A stretch of DNA of 64,000 nt from contig NZ_JADBHF010000002.1 of NCBI RefSeq assembly GCF_017808105.1, forward strand, positions 62,001 through 126,000. Reading direction: 5' to 3'. The stretch comes from Brevibacterium renqingii. GTDB taxonomy: Bacteria; Actinomycetota; Actinomycetes; Actinomycetales; Brevibacteriaceae. Under the pieces are notes generated by a model, which was given only the letters and a program-made list of their open reading frames with translations, had not been told where the DNA came from and searched no databases. A program made the translations under genes and the position numbers. Every line of letters begins with the position of its first letter. Position 1 is the stretch's first letter. This document shows positions 8,876 to 17,386 of this stretch, one piece after another.

Positions 8876-9802
8876 GTGGCGGAAGGAAGCACACGGGCGG
8901 TGTTGGCAGCGCTGGCTGCGAACGTCACCATCGCCGTGCTCAAATTCGCGGGGTTCCTGCTCACCGGGGCCTCCTCGATGCTGGCCGAAGCCGTCCACTC
9001 CCTTGCGGATTCGGGCAATCAGGTTCTCCTGCTCATCGGCGGCAAGCGGGCGCGCAGGCCCGCTGATGTCCGCCATCCGTTCGGGTACGGTCAGGAACGC
9101 TACATCTATTCGTTCCTCGTCTCGGTCATGCTCTTCAGCCTCGGTGGACTCTTCGCCCTCTACGAAGCGTATGAGAAATGGCGCGAACCCGAACCTCTCG
9201 ACGACCGATGGTGGTGGGCACCGATCGTCATCCTCCTCGGTGCCATCGTGTCCGAGTCGCTGTCGCTGCGCACCGCGGTGCGGCAGTCGAACCGGGTCCG
9301 TTCCCGTGGCTGGCTGTCCTTCTTGCGTGGAACTAAGACGCCGGAGCTGCCGGTCGTCCTCCTCGAGGACACGGCCGCGATCACGGGACTGTCCTTCGCC
9401 CTCGCCGCGATCATCGCCACTCTGCTCACCGGCAACGGGATCTGGGACGCTCTGGGGACCGCGCTGATCGGCCTGCTGCTCATCACCGTGGCCGTCTTCC
9501 TCGCGGTCGAGACGACGTCCCTTCTCGTGGGCGAATCAGCCACAGCGGACAACCGCAGGCGGATCACGGAGGCGATCGAGCACGGCGCAACGGCACAGGT
9601 GGTCGAACTCAAGACTCTCCACATGGGGCCCGAACAGCTCGTGGTCACCGCACGTCTCAGCCTGAGTCGGGCCGAGACCACCGGAAGCGAGACGAGTGGA
9701 CCGCTCTTCGAGTGCCTTGCGGACATCGAAGCACGGATCAGACGCGAGGTGCCGATCGTCACCGATGTCGTTCTCCAGCCCGTGCCCGCCGCCGAGCGCT
9801 GA
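8876..9802 (+). CDS. cation diffusion facilitator (CDF) family transporter
   Basis: The 308-residue membrane protein has the CDF pattern. The first segment ends TGASSMLAEAVHSLADSGNQ with the H-x3-D metal site, followed by RPADVRHPFGYGQERYIYSF. A second site, EDTAAITGLSFALAA, is typical of the actinobacterial and proteobacterial subtype with a long loop (residues about 135-160). The C-terminal domain (about 225-305) is cytoplasmic. It probably exports Zn, Co, Mn or Fe; the metal cannot be read from the sequence. GTG start; the Shine-Dalgarno is distant (AAAGGGG). It follows the catalase by 80 nt. Confidence 0.88.
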   Translation: MAEGSTRAVLAALAANVTIAVLKFAGFLLTGASSMLAEAVHSLADSGNQVLLLIGGKRARRPADVRHPFGYGQERYIYSFLVSVMLFSLGGLFALYEAYEKWREPEPLDDRWWWAPIVILLGAIVSESLSLRTAVRQSNRVRSRGWLSFLRGTKTPELPVVLLEDTAAITGLSFALAAIIATLLTGNGIWDALGTALIGLLLITVAVFLAVETTSLLVGESATADNRRRITEAIEHGATAQVVELKTLHMGPEQLVVTARLSLSRAETTGSETSGPLFECLADIEARIRREVPIVTDVVLQPVPAAER

Positions 9803-9881
9803 GAGGCTGTCGGTCCCTGCCTGGAGCCGTCACCGCTGGCTTTGAGTGTGTCTCGTCACCGCCGGCTGCAGGCGCATGCCG

Positions 9882-11522
9882 TCACCGCTCGTCTCTCACC
9901 GGGCTGCTGTCGGAGTCGTGGGCGTAGACATCGCTGTCGGTGCGGAAGGCTCGGCGCCGGGCGTATTCGTGCACTGAGTCGAGCACACCGCGCTGGTGCT
10001 CTGCTTTCTGCGCCAGCTCACTGAACTGATCGGTTTCCAGGCCGAGCGCCTCGGCATTGTCCGCAAGCGTCTGCCACATCCCCAGTTTGCCGACGACCGC
10101 GCTGCGCATCAGCTCCGCTTCGAGCACCAGGGTCATGGGCGAGCGTTTGAGCAGCGAGCCGTTGCTCTTGAGTCTGCCGACCCGCTCCCCCGCCCATGAC
10201 ACCGCCTCGGCGAGCGGGCGTCGCCGGAGTCCGAGTTCGTCGATGAGGTACTGGACGTACAGGTGCTCACCGCGGATCTCCGCAGCGAGTTCGGACAGGG
10301 CTGCGAAGACGGGCGTATCGACGAAGTCGGCTGCCATCCGTTCGATCCTCTCCGCCCCGGCGGTGGCCCCGGTGAAATGGTCGCTGAGGTAGAGGCCCAG
10401 GAGGTCCATGTCGACCTCGCTGGGCTCCTGATCGGCTCCCGACCGCTCGTGCTTGCCGTCCTTCGTGCGCAGCCGCGGCTGCTCGGGATCGCGGGGACGC
10501 AGCGGGACGGAGGCGGTGCCCTCGCCGTCGGCCATGCCTTTGAGCAGTTCGCGCGCGGCGTCCATGGCGCTGTATTCCGGCTCCCAGCCGAGTTCGTGAC
10601 GGGCTCGTGCGTTGTCCATCAGCGGCACGTTCAGGCCCATGTCGAGCCAGCCTTCATCGGCTGCAACCAAGGAGCTGCTGTGTCCCACGCCCAGAGCCGC
10701 CCGCACTGCCCCGTCGGGAACCGGGATATGTCTGCCGTGGTCGAGCAGTTCGGCCAGATCCTTCGGATAGAGCACATCATCGGCGCAGATGTTGAAGGCT
10801 CCCGGACGGCGGTGGACGACGGCTGCCACATAGGCGCGTGCGACGTCCGTGGAATGGACGGCCTGGACGCCGCGCAGTCCCGCCGGCAGCGGCAGGAACG
10901 GCAGTCGGCCTGCTCGCAGCAGCTGCACGGGCATCCAGGTCCCCAGGAAGTAGCGTTGGATCTCCGAGGCTGCGGGGGCGCCGAAGATGAGCGCCGGGCG
11001 CAGCCGGGTCACCGTGACCTCGGGGTGATCGGCGCAGAAGCTGTCGAGCACGCGTTCCTGAGCGGCCTTGTCCACGCTGTAGTGGGAGGAGCGGATCCCC
11101 TCGGTCGGCCACTCCTCGTCGCGCTTGTCCAGGCTGTCGTCGGGAGAGTAGGCGCCGACCGACGAGGCCACGACGAGATGCGGAACGCCCGCCGCCGCCA
11201 CGGCCGCGGTCACACGAGCGGTGCCGTCGACGTTGACGCGCCGGAGCAGATCCCGGTCGCTGTTGGGCTGGATCAGCCAGGCCAGATGGATGACGGCGTC
11301 GGCCCCGGTCAGCGCCTCCGTGAGCTCGCGGCAGGCCGTGGCCTCGCTGCTCGCGGCGGCGACGTCGATCGATCTCCATTCGCATCCGGCATAGGGTTGG
11401 ACCTCGGTGTCGGGCATCCTTCTCGAGATCCCCAGCACCGAGGTGACTTCGGGCGTCCGGCCGAGGACCTCGAGGATCGCCGTGCCGACGTTCCCGGTGG
11501 CTCCGATGACTGCGACTCTCAT
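9882..11522 (-). CDS. NAD-dependent epimerase/dehydratase fused to helical domain, in gas vesicle operon
   Basis: The 546-residue product has an extended short-chain dehydrogenase domain (residues about 1-320): the nucleotide motif VIGATGNVGTAILEVLG, VVASSVGAYSP, and a HYSVDKAAQE active site that supplies Y-x3-K. After a polar linker (about 335-370) comes an all-helical domain (about 372-520) with DLLGLYLSDHFTGATAGAER, ELAAEIRGEHLYVQYLIDEL and GERVGRLKSNGSLLK, which looks ferritin-like in pattern. Its ATG overlaps the gvpL stop (ATGA), so it is coupled as the last gene of the operon. Substrate and role are unknown; no standard gas vesicle gene looks like this. Confidence 0.8.
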   Translation of the reverse strand: MRVAVIGATGNVGTAILEVLGRTPEVTSVLGISRRMPDTEVQPYAGCEWRSIDVAAASSEATACRELTEALTGADAVIHLAWLIQPNSDRDLLRRVNVDGTARVTAAVAAAGVPHLVVASSVGAYSPDDSLDKRDEEWPTEGIRSSHYSVDKAAQERVLDSFCADHPEVTVTRLRPALIFGAPAASEIQRYFLGTWMPVQLLRAGRLPFLPLPAGLRGVQAVHSTDVARAYVAAVVHRRPGAFNICADDVLYPKDLAELLDHGRHIPVPDGAVRAALGVGHSSSLVAADEGWLDMGLNVPLMDNARARHELGWEPEYSAMDAARELLKGMADGEGTASVPLRPRDPEQPRLRTKDGKHERSGADQEPSEVDMDLLGLYLSDHFTGATAGAERIERMAADFVDTPVFAALSELAAEIRGEHLYVQYLIDELGLRRRPLAEAVSWAGERVGRLKSNGSLLKRSPMTLVLEAELMRSAVVGKLGMWQTLADNAEALGLETDQFSELAQKAEHQRGVLDSVHEYARRRAFRTDSDVYAHDSDSSPVRDER

Positions 11523-12397
11523 GTTCTCTCCCCGTGTGGGTTCGTGGTCGATGCGCCTGTTTCCGATGCGTCCGTGCTTGAGGCGTCTGTGTTCTGCGTG
11601 GCCGATGCCCGGTCGTCGCTGACGGAGACGTCGGCGAAGGAGTACGGCGGCCAGGGACCGAGGAAGCGGATGGACAGAGCGGGCTGCTCCTTCTGCAGCG
11701 CCGTGAGCTCGGCTCCCAGCGCAGTGACCTCCGTGCTCCGCACCAGGCAGGAGGCCATGAGCACCGGCGTCAGTCCGGGTTCTCGGCTTGGCGAGCGATA
11801 CTCCTCGATGTCGAGGCAGTGGGAGGCGATCCTGGCCCTGACCTCCGGATAGATGCCATCGGCGGCTCGGTCGACGAGCTCCTTCTCGGTCTTCTCCAGG
11901 CGCTTCTCGAGCAGTCTGCGCACTCCTGCAGGACGGCCCTCCATCTCCGCCTTCATCCCGCCGACCTCTGCGTCGACCTCCTCGAGGAGGCCCCGGTCCA
12001 GGGAGATTTCGACGCGCAGCTCGGACGTGTCGCGCAGCTCCTCCAGCCGCTTCCCGAGTGTGTCGGCGGAGTCGTCGAGCCAGTGCTGGAGCTGTTCGGC
12101 CGCCGTCGCCTCGGAGTCGGGGTCCGAGCGGACGATGACGTTGAATGAGACCGGGAGGATGGCCGCTGCGGACTGCCAGGCGTCATCGATGACCTCGCTG
12201 TGTTCGAGCACCCACCTGCGCACGTCCTCGTCGGGGCCGTCGAAGGGGCCTGCGGTGTGCCGGTGGACCACAGCCTTCGGTCCCGCCTCTCGGCCGATGA
12301 TCTGGAGTTCGGAACCGTCGATGCCGGTCACGGCGGGGGTGTAGTCGCCGCCGGGGACGATGGCATAGACGTAGAGCATCTCCGTCGCTTCGCTCAT
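11519..12397 (-). CDS. gvpL: gas vesicle protein GvpL/GvpF family
   Basis: The product is about 292 residues and starts MSEATEMLYVYAIVPGG, the usual GvpF/L opening. LPVSFNVIVRSDPDSEA and SIRFLGPWPPYSFAD near residues 90 and 255 are family hallmarks. GvpF/L proteins are minor accessory proteins that bind GvpA and help to initiate gas vesicle assembly. I chose the ATG at 12397 because AAAGGG precedes it and it overlaps the gvpK stop. A Thr/Ser-rich tail (about 268-292) is unusual for the family. I label it gvpL by its position after gvpK; F and L are paralogues. Confidence 0.88.
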   Translation of the reverse strand: MSEATEMLYVYAIVPGGDYTPAVTGIDGSELQIIGREAGPKAVVHRHTAGPFDGPDEDVRRWVLEHSEVIDDAWQSAAAILPVSFNVIVRSDPDSEATAAEQLQHWLDDSADTLGKRLEELRDTSELRVEISLDRGLLEEVDAEVGGMKAEMEGRPAGVRRLLEKRLEKTEKELVDRAADGIYPEVRARIASHCLDIEEYRSPSREPGLTPVLMASCLVRSTEVTALGAELTALQKEQPALSIRFLGPWPPYSFADVSVSDDRASATQNTDASSTDASETGASTTNPHGERT

Positions 12398-12717
12398 TCG
12401 ACGCCCTTTCCGTTCTCCTCGGCCCATCTGGCCGGATTGATGAGCTTGTCGACGACCTCATCGACGACGTCGTCGAGGCCGTTGTGCAGGTCCTCGACGG
12501 ACCCGGTGATTCCGTGCTGATCCTTGATCTGGTCCATCGCTTCATCGAGTTCGAGGAGAGCCTCGCCGAGGCGGTTCTGTTCGTCCTCGGTGAGGTCCCC
12601 GCCTTCCATCCGCCTGACGGCCTGGGTCTCGAGGGCCTCCTGGATCACCTCGACGAGGGTGACGACGAGGGTGAGCACCCCGTGCTTGAGGCTCTCCTCA
12701 TTGACATTCAGCGCCAT
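12394..12717 (-). CDS. gvpK: gas vesicle protein GvpK
   Basis: The 107-residue helical protein contains GVLTLVVTLVEVIQEALETQ (residues 13-32) and AVRRMEGGDLTEDEQNRLGE followed by ALLELDEAMDQIKDQHGI, which is the GvpK pattern. GvpK is a small accessory protein needed for vesicle formation in actinomycete and other clusters. AAGGAG lies 7 nt before the ATG. The stop overlaps the gvpL start by 4 nt, and the start lies in the end of the upstream PH-fusion gene (10-nt overlap). Length and charge are normal. Confidence 0.92.
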   Translation of the reverse strand: MALNVNEESLKHGVLTLVVTLVEVIQEALETQAVRRMEGGDLTEDEQNRLGEALLELDEAMDQIKDQHGITGSVEDLHNGLDDVVDEVVDKLINPARWAEENGKGVE

Positions 12718-13712
12718 GATGCTGCTCCTTCTTCGGCACGTTCATCGTGGTTTCGGCCAGGCGGCGTGGTCGCCTCGAGCGCCGGCGACTGTCGGTCCTC
12801 GAGTGCCGCGGTCTGCCAGTCCTCGAGTGCCGTCGACCAGGCGGCGGCGTCGTCCGCGGCCAGGGTGATGGTCGAGTCCGCAGTGTCGAGGATGAGGACC
12901 CGCGGCTCATCGGTGGGGTTGCTGTGCTCCTCCCGGCGCATGTCCTGCAGCTGCTCGGGCGAGATACGCACCCGGGCTCGCCCGTCCATCGGGGACCTCC
13001 AGGTCAGCTCCGTGTTCGACAGCGCCGCCTGTCCGCCGCGCCAGGTGCTTCCGCTCGCCATGGTTTCGAGGAACCACATCCTGCCCTCACGCAGGGGCCG
13101 GTCCGCTCTCGTCTTCGCCTCCGGAGTCGAGGACGCCGTATCGTCGGCACGGTCGAGCTGGGCCTGCACCAGGGAGATGAGGCGGTCGGGCTCGAGGGCC
13201 GAGAGGATCGCTTCGCTGTCGTCCTGGAGTCGGACGAGGATGCGAGTGCGCTCTTCACCTCCGATGGAGGACTCGCGCAGGGCGGAGACGGAGGCGATCG
13301 AGTTCAGGCGCGCCTGCCAGAGAGTCTCCGCCGGGTCGCGCCGGTGAATGATCAGACGCTTCGAGGTGAGATAAGCGCTGCCGGGTCGCCAGGTCCGGTA
13401 GAAGTTGTCCTGATAGTGCCCGCCGGCCATCTTCGCGAGGATCTCCTCGTCGTCGGCGATCGGCAGATGCGTGCGGACCGCTCTCTGCACCCATTCGCGG
13501 GTGTCGCTGTCCCACTGACGCATCATCCCGTATTCGAGCATCGTCTCGATGCCTGCGATCGTCGCGCGCAGGTTGACTCCGATGAGCGGGATGTCCGCGA
13601 CCGAGATGATGAGGTCGAGATTGAGATGCACCCCTTTGTTGAGGAGCACCTCGATGAGATCGGGCAGGGTCGCACGCGGGTCGCGCGTAGGCTGCATCGC
13701 GTCTCCGGTCAT
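12708..13712 (-). CDS. GvpJ/GvpS-like protein fused to two PH/GRAM-like domains
   Basis: The first 63 residues carry a GvpA-fold domain: LPDLIEVLLNKGVHLNLDLI, then ISVADIPLIGVNLRATIAGI. GvpJ and GvpS are minor GvpA-like shell proteins. Residues about 98-190 (FYRTWRPGSAYLTSKRLIIH, LWQARLNSIASVS) look like a PH/GRAM domain, and residues 208-300 (WRGGQAALSNTELTWRSP, STITLAADDAAAWSTALEDW) like a second. At 334 residues it is about three times the usual size for GvpJ/S. GAGG is 7 nt before the ATG; it lies 9 nt after the zinc-ribbon gene. The added domains could link the vesicle surface to lipid or protein partners (inference). Confidence 0.82.
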   Translation of the reverse strand: MTGDAMQPTRDPRATLPDLIEVLLNKGVHLNLDLIISVADIPLIGVNLRATIAGIETMLEYGMMRQWDSDTREWVQRAVRTHLPIADDEEILAKMAGGHYQDNFYRTWRPGSAYLTSKRLIIHRRDPAETLWQARLNSIASVSALRESSIGGEERTRILVRLQDDSEAILSALEPDRLISLVQAQLDRADDTASSTPEAKTRADRPLREGRMWFLETMASGSTWRGGQAALSNTELTWRSPMDGRARVRISPEQLQDMRREEHSNPTDEPRVLILDTADSTITLAADDAAAWSTALEDWQTAALEDRQSPALEATTPPGRNHDERAEEGAASWR

Positions 13713-13721
13713 GTGGTCGCC

Positions 13722-14234
13722 TCAGCGGTCGTCGCCGGCTGGGTCCGCACCGTCCGCCGAGGCGGCGGCTGCCTCGGAGGATGACGCGGTCTCCTCCGCG
13801 GAGTCGGCGGACTCCTCCGCGGAGGTGTCACCGTCATCCGCGGAGTTCAATTGGGCTGACTGCCCGGCCTCGATCCGCTTCGAGCGCGCGCTCTGCCACC
13901 CGCACCAGGGACAGTAGTCGTTCATCAGCTGGGCGAGTTCGGAACGCTTCCCGCACTCGGGACATGTGTCCTTCTGCTCGACCGCTTCCTTCCATGCGAC
14001 GGTGTCCCGGTCCGTGCCGGCCGGGAAGTCCAGCCCATAGCGGGCCGCGGTTTCGAAGGAGGCGAGAGCGGCTCTGATCCGGATTCCCAGCAGCTCGACG
14101 CCGGCCACGGAGACCATGATGTCCGCGTTGAGGACCAGGCCCTTGTCCAGCAGAGTCTCCACGACGTGCAGCAGCGTGCCCTCCTGGCTGCGCTGCGGCT
14201 GCATCGCATCGTTCGACTGATTCATGATGCTCAT
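13722..14234 (-). CDS. GvpJ-like protein with C-terminal zinc ribbon
   Basis: The GvpA-fold domain covers residues about 16-68 of this start (TLLHVVETLLDKGLVLNADI, MVSVAGVELLGIRIRAALAS). It is followed by a probable zinc ribbon, CPEC about 15 residues before CPWC, and an acidic Ser/Ala tail (SADDGDTSAEESADSAEETA). I chose the ATG at 14234 because AGGGG lies 4 nt upstream; an ATG at 14252 overlaps the gvpO stop (ATGA) and would add 6 residues. GvpJ normally caps or nucleates the vesicle. The metal site suggests redox or metal sensitivity, or an interaction surface (inference). Confidence 0.82.
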   Translation of the reverse strand: MSIMNQSNDAMQPQRSQEGTLLHVVETLLDKGLVLNADIMVSVAGVELLGIRIRAALASFETAARYGLDFPAGTDRDTVAWKEAVEQKDTCPECGKRSELAQLMNDYCPWCGWQSARSKRIEAGQSAQLNSADDGDTSAEESADSAEETASSSEAAAASADGADPAGDDR

Positions 14235-14248
14235 ATCGCCCCTTCCGG

Positions 14249-14800
14249 TCACTCGCTCGGCCGGCCGCGAACGTAGCGATCCTTTCTGTCGTAGGCCATG
14301 AGTTCGCCGTCCTCATCGAGTTCGACCTCGTATTCGGCGAGCAGATCCGCACTGTCGGGGATGCGTCGCGATTCGACGACCTCCAGGCGCACGGACCAGT
14401 GGTCGTCCTTCCACCGCGTGCCGACCACGGACTCCGGAGGCCTGCCGGTGAGAGTGCTGAACTGTTCGATCGCCTTCTTCACGGCCTTGACCGCAGAGAT
14501 CCTCTTACCGGTCGTGGCCTGAGAACGACTCTCCGAGGGCGAAGCCGATTTCGGCTTCTCGCCTGAGGATGCCTCCGGCTTCTCCCCGGCTGACGAGGCA
14601 GACTTCTCCCGGGCTGATGACGCAGACTTCTTCCTGGCTGAGGACGATGCAGGCCTCTCGCGTGAAGATGAAGCCGAAGCGGACGGTCGGCGGGATGTTC
14701 CCTCCGCACGGCTCTCCTTCTCACTCGGTTTGCGGGCGCGCTTCTCGGTCGTGTCCGCCTCGTCTGCAGAGTTCTCGTCTGCTCTGGGCTCTTCGCTCAT
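14249..14800 (-). CDS. gvpO: gas vesicle protein GvpO
   Basis: Residues about 100-183 form the GvpO domain: AVKKAIEQFSTLTGRPPESV, WSVRLEVVESRRIPDSADLL and YEVELDEDGELMAYDRKDRY. GvpO is required for vesicles in Halobacterium and is part of the actinomycete clusters. The first 95 residues are a disordered Ser/Ala/Lys/Glu region with imperfect 8-residue repeats (AREKSASS, AGEKPEAS), much longer than usual. The ATG overlaps the gvpG stop by 4 nt. Charge patterning resembles the tails of other proteins in the operon. Confidence 0.88.
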   Translation of the reverse strand: MSEEPRADENSADEADTTEKRARKPSEKESRAEGTSRRPSASASSSRERPASSSARKKSASSAREKSASSAGEKPEASSGEKPKSASPSESRSQATTGKRISAVKAVKKAIEQFSTLTGRPPESVVGTRWKDDHWSVRLEVVESRRIPDSADLLAEYEVELDEDGELMAYDRKDRYVRGRPSE

Positions 14801-15048
14801 CGGTCCTCCTCGGTTCTGCGCCGACGGCCCTCGAGCAGTCGTCCGACGAGCTCACGCTCGAGGGCATCGGCTTCGTCATCACTGATCGATCCGCGCTCGC
14901 GAGCCTCGGCGACCTCTTCCAGCTGACGCCGGATGGCACCGGGATCGAAATAGCGCTTCTCGGCCTCTCCTCTGACCTGTTCGGCGACCCAGACGGTTCC
15001 CTTGAGAGGTGCCAATGGGGCGCCGAAGACTGCTGACAGGAGTCCCAT
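14797..15048 (-). CDS. gvpG: gas vesicle protein GvpG
   Basis: The 83-residue product matches GvpG: GLLSAVFGAPLAPLKGTVWV at the start, then AEQVRGEAEKRYFDPGAIRR and a basic C-terminus. GvpG is a small accessory component that interacts with GvpF/L and GvpA during assembly. It is 8 nt downstream of gvpF and overlaps gvpO by 4 nt, as expected in actinomycete clusters. Length is normal. Confidence 0.9.
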   Translation of the reverse strand: MGLLSAVFGAPLAPLKGTVWVAEQVRGEAEKRYFDPGAIRRQLEEVAEARERGSISDDEADALERELVGRLLEGRRRRTEEDR

Positions 15049-15056
15049 GACCTCAC

Positions 15057-15809
15057 CTACATCTCGGGAACGAAGTCGTAGGGCGCTTGGGGCCCGACGA
15101 GCCGGAACCTCATCCGCTCCTGGTTCGCCTCCGCCAGTCCTTCGACGACGGAGTCGAACTCGTCCAAGGTGTCCTTGCGGATCAGCACGGCCACCTCGGC
15201 GACGTCCTCGGCCTGGCCGACTTCGCGCATGGCGGTCTCCTCGGCCACGGAGCGGATCTGTTCGAGGATCGGAGGAGCTTCCGTCGTCCTCCAGTTCTCC
15301 ATCGTCTTGACGACGATCTCCCCGAGCCGAATGCGCTCGTTCCGGGTCTCGTCTTCGCTCGTGCCGCTGATCCTCTCCCTCAGCTCGGCCACCTCGGGAT
15401 TTCCGCGCACGATCTCCCGCAGTATCGCGTCTCGATCGAAGCTGATCCTCAGGGTGAACTGCGACAGTCCCGACAGCTGCCCGAGTGCCTCGGCGAAGAC
15501 GTCCGCCTGCGGAGCCAGCACCTCATCGGCGATATCGGTCTCTCCGGGGACGACAGTGCCGAATGCCAGAGGCAGCACCGGCTGCTTCTCGGCGAGTTCG
15601 TCGAGGACGACGCTGTGGTTCTGCAGCGCTTCGGGAGTGCCCAGCATGTCGGGATCCACGAGTTCGGTCACCACTGCCGCCACCGGCCCGGACCCGACGA
15701 CCGTCAGGGCGTTGCCCTGCACGCCGTCGGGTCCGGTCGGCAGCTCGGCATCGGCGAGCACGATCCCATACAGATACCGGTCTGCAGAGGGGGCGCCTTC
15801 TTCGCTCAT
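15057..15809 (-). CDS. gvpF: gas vesicle protein GvpF/GvpL family
   Basis: The 250-residue product has the family opening ([17 protein letters not shown]), the central [37 protein letters not shown] and the C-terminal [17 protein letters not shown]. GvpF lies at the air-facing or nucleation side of the vesicle in other systems. Position right after gvpA identifies it as gvpF. Its ATG overlaps the gvpA stop by 4 nt. It is only distantly similar to the second family member at 11519-12397. Confidence 0.9.
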   Translation of the reverse strand: MSEEGAPSADRYLYGIVLADAELPTGPDGVQGNALTVVGSGPVAAVVTELVDPDMLGTPEALQNHSVVLDELAEKQPVLPLAFGTVVPGETDIADEVLAPQADVFAEALGQLSGLSQFTLRISFDRDAILREIVRGNPEVAELRERISGTSEDETRNERIRLGEIVVKTMENWRTTEAPPILEQIRSVAEETAMREVGQAEDVAEVAVLIRKDTLDEFDSVVEGLAEANQERMRFRLVGPQAPYDFVPEM

Positions 15810-16234
15810 TCGGACTCCGAGGAGCTGCGTGCCGGCCGCTTGGTGCGGCGACGCGTTTTCTCCTGGTTCGAACTCTCATCGGAGTCGTCATCATCCGGGG
15901 TAAGGGCGTCCTTGATGCCTTCGACAGCTCCCTGGGTCTTGCCCTTGGAGCCGCCTTCCATCATTCCGCCCATCATCTCCGGCAGATCGCGACCGCCCTG
16001 TTGGGTCAGATCGAGGCGGTTCGTCGCCTCGGCGAAGCGCAGATAGGTGTCCACGCTGGCGATGACGATGCGAGCATCGATGGTGAGGACCTCGATCCCG
16101 ACGAGTGAGACGCGCACGTACGCATCGATGACCAGTCCCTTGTCGAGGATGATCTCGATGACGTCCGCAAGCGAACTCGACGACGGACGGTCGACATAGC
16201 TGCCTCGTGAACGTTCAACTGTGCTGGTGCTCAT
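15806..16234 (-). CDS. gvpA: major gas vesicle shell protein GvpA
   Basis: Residues 20-71 give the nearly invariant GvpA core: [40 protein letters not shown] and [12 protein letters not shown]. These small amphipathic subunits assemble into the rib shell that excludes water and holds gas. The protein has 142 residues; the core is followed by a Gly/Met-rich segment ([19 protein letters not shown]), then acidic DDDDSDESS and a basic [11 protein letters not shown] tail. Long tails occur in actinomycete GvpA. AAGGA precedes the ATG. It lies 30 nt after the SRPBCC gene. Confidence 0.95.
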   Translation of the reverse strand: MSTSTVERSRGSYVDRPSSSSLADVIEIILDKGLVIDAYVRVSLVGIEVLTIDARIVIASVDTYLRFAEATNRLDLTQQGGRDLPEMMGGMMEGGSKGKTQGAVEGIKDALTPDDDDSDESSNQEKTRRRTKRPARSSSESE

Positions 16235-16264
16235 TGTCCTTGCCTACTTCCCAGTCGGGGACGC

Positions 16265-17386
16265 TCAGCCGCGTCCCTCTTCGTCTTCGGTGGCTAGTTC
16301 GGATTCGTCGTACTCCACAGGCTCTTCGGACTCGTCAGCGGCTTCCGGCTCCTCTTCGAAGTCCTCCGCGGGCTCCGCATCGTCTGCCTCGGCCGGTTCC
16401 TCGTCCTCGTATTCCTCTGCCGGTTCCTCCTCGTACTCCTCGGCGGGTGCGTCTTCGGGTTCGGCGTCGGACTCCTCCGCCTCGTCCTCGGCGGGTGCGT
16501 CCTCGCCGGATTCGTCCTCGGCGGGCTGGTCCTGTTCGCTCTCATCCTCCGCAGGGCGGTCCTCGGACTCTTCGTCCTCGGACTGCTCCTCTTCGAGGGC
16601 GTCTTCATGGGAGGTGACGAGTTCGCCGTCGCGGATCTCACCTCGCCAGCCTTCGACGCTGTCGGGGTCGAGCATGATCTGCCTCATCACGTGATGAACG
16701 AAGAACTTCAGCTCGAGCCGGAAACGCCGGGGCACGGTGAACCACAGAGCGCCGACGCCTTCCATGAAGCCCTGTTTGTGGTATTCGCCCACCGCGATGA
16801 TGCGGGTCAGTCTGGGAGCGACTTCGTGGAAGGAGATGCTGCCGCTGATATAGCCCTTCTCACCCGTCGATTCCCAGACGATGTGCGAATCGGGAACCTG
16901 TTCGGTGATCGTGGCTTCCCAGGTCCGGTGCGACCAGACGGCCTGTCCCTTGATGCTCAGGGTGACGTCATCGGTGCGTTCGACGTTCTCGACCTTCTTC
17001 ATGAAGTCGGGCCAGTCCTCGAACATCGTGAAGGCATTGTACGCCACGCTCAGAGGGACACCGACCTCGGCGGTCTCCACGATATTGGAGAACTTGAAAT
17101 CGCCGGAGCCGCCCGAGCCGCTCGAGCCGCCTCCGAACAGTCCCTTGATCTTGTCCTTGATCCCGGTCGTCGCCGCAGACATCGCCGCTTTCGCCGGTGA
17201 CTTGCCTTCGGCGATCTCCTCGGCGCCGGCCTGAGCCGCGGGAGCAGGGGTATCGCCCACACCGTCGAGGCGGTCTGCGATCTTCTCGACCCTGTCGCCG
17301 ACGGAACTCATCGCCTTGCGTCCCAAGGTCTTGGCGTAGTCTCCGGCCTGCTGCTTGAGGCCTCCGAAAATCGAATCATCACTCAT
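16265..17386 (-). CDS. SRPBCC-domain protein with long acidic tail, GvpZ-like
   Basis: The 373-residue product begins MSDDSIFGGLKQQAGDYAKT. An SRPBCC (START-like, coenzyme-Q-binding type) domain spans about residues 95-245 with FSNIVETAEVGVPLSVAYNA, FTMFEDWPDFMKKVENVERT, SHIVWESTGEKGYISG and ISFHEVAPRLTRIIA. After residue 260 the tail is strongly acidic, built of repeats such as AEDESGEDAPAEDEAEE and AEEYEEEPAEEYEDEEP. Such START-like proteins are part of Streptomyces-type gas vesicle clusters (gvpZ position, from memory). The start overlaps the upstream stop by 8 nt. It may bind a hydrophobic ligand. Confidence 0.82.
   Translation of the reverse strand: MSDDSIFGGLKQQAGDYAKTLGRKAMSSVGDRVEKIADRLDGVGDTPAPAAQAGAEEIAEGKSPAKAAMSAATTGIKDKIKGLFGGGSSGSGGSGDFKFSNIVETAEVGVPLSVAYNAFTMFEDWPDFMKKVENVERTDDVTLSIKGQAVWSHRTWEATITEQVPDSHIVWESTGEKGYISGSISFHEVAPRLTRIIAVGEYHKQGFMEGVGALWFTVPRRFRLELKFFVHHVMRQIMLDPDSVEGWRGEIRDGELVTSHEDALEEEQSEDEESEDRPAEDESEQDQPAEDESGEDAPAEDEAEESDAEPEDAPAEEYEEEPAEEYEDEEPAEADDAEPAEDFEEEPEAADESEEPVEYDESELATEDEEGRG

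Noticed and set aside
7110..8894. A 594-residue minus-strand open frame antisense to the catalase.
   Set aside because: It is a GC-frame shadow; the catalase has all catalytic residues in the plus frame.
9827..9897. Three copies of CGTCACCGC-like sequence between the CDF and SDR genes.
   Set aside because: The matches are short and GC-rich; a chance origin is more likely.
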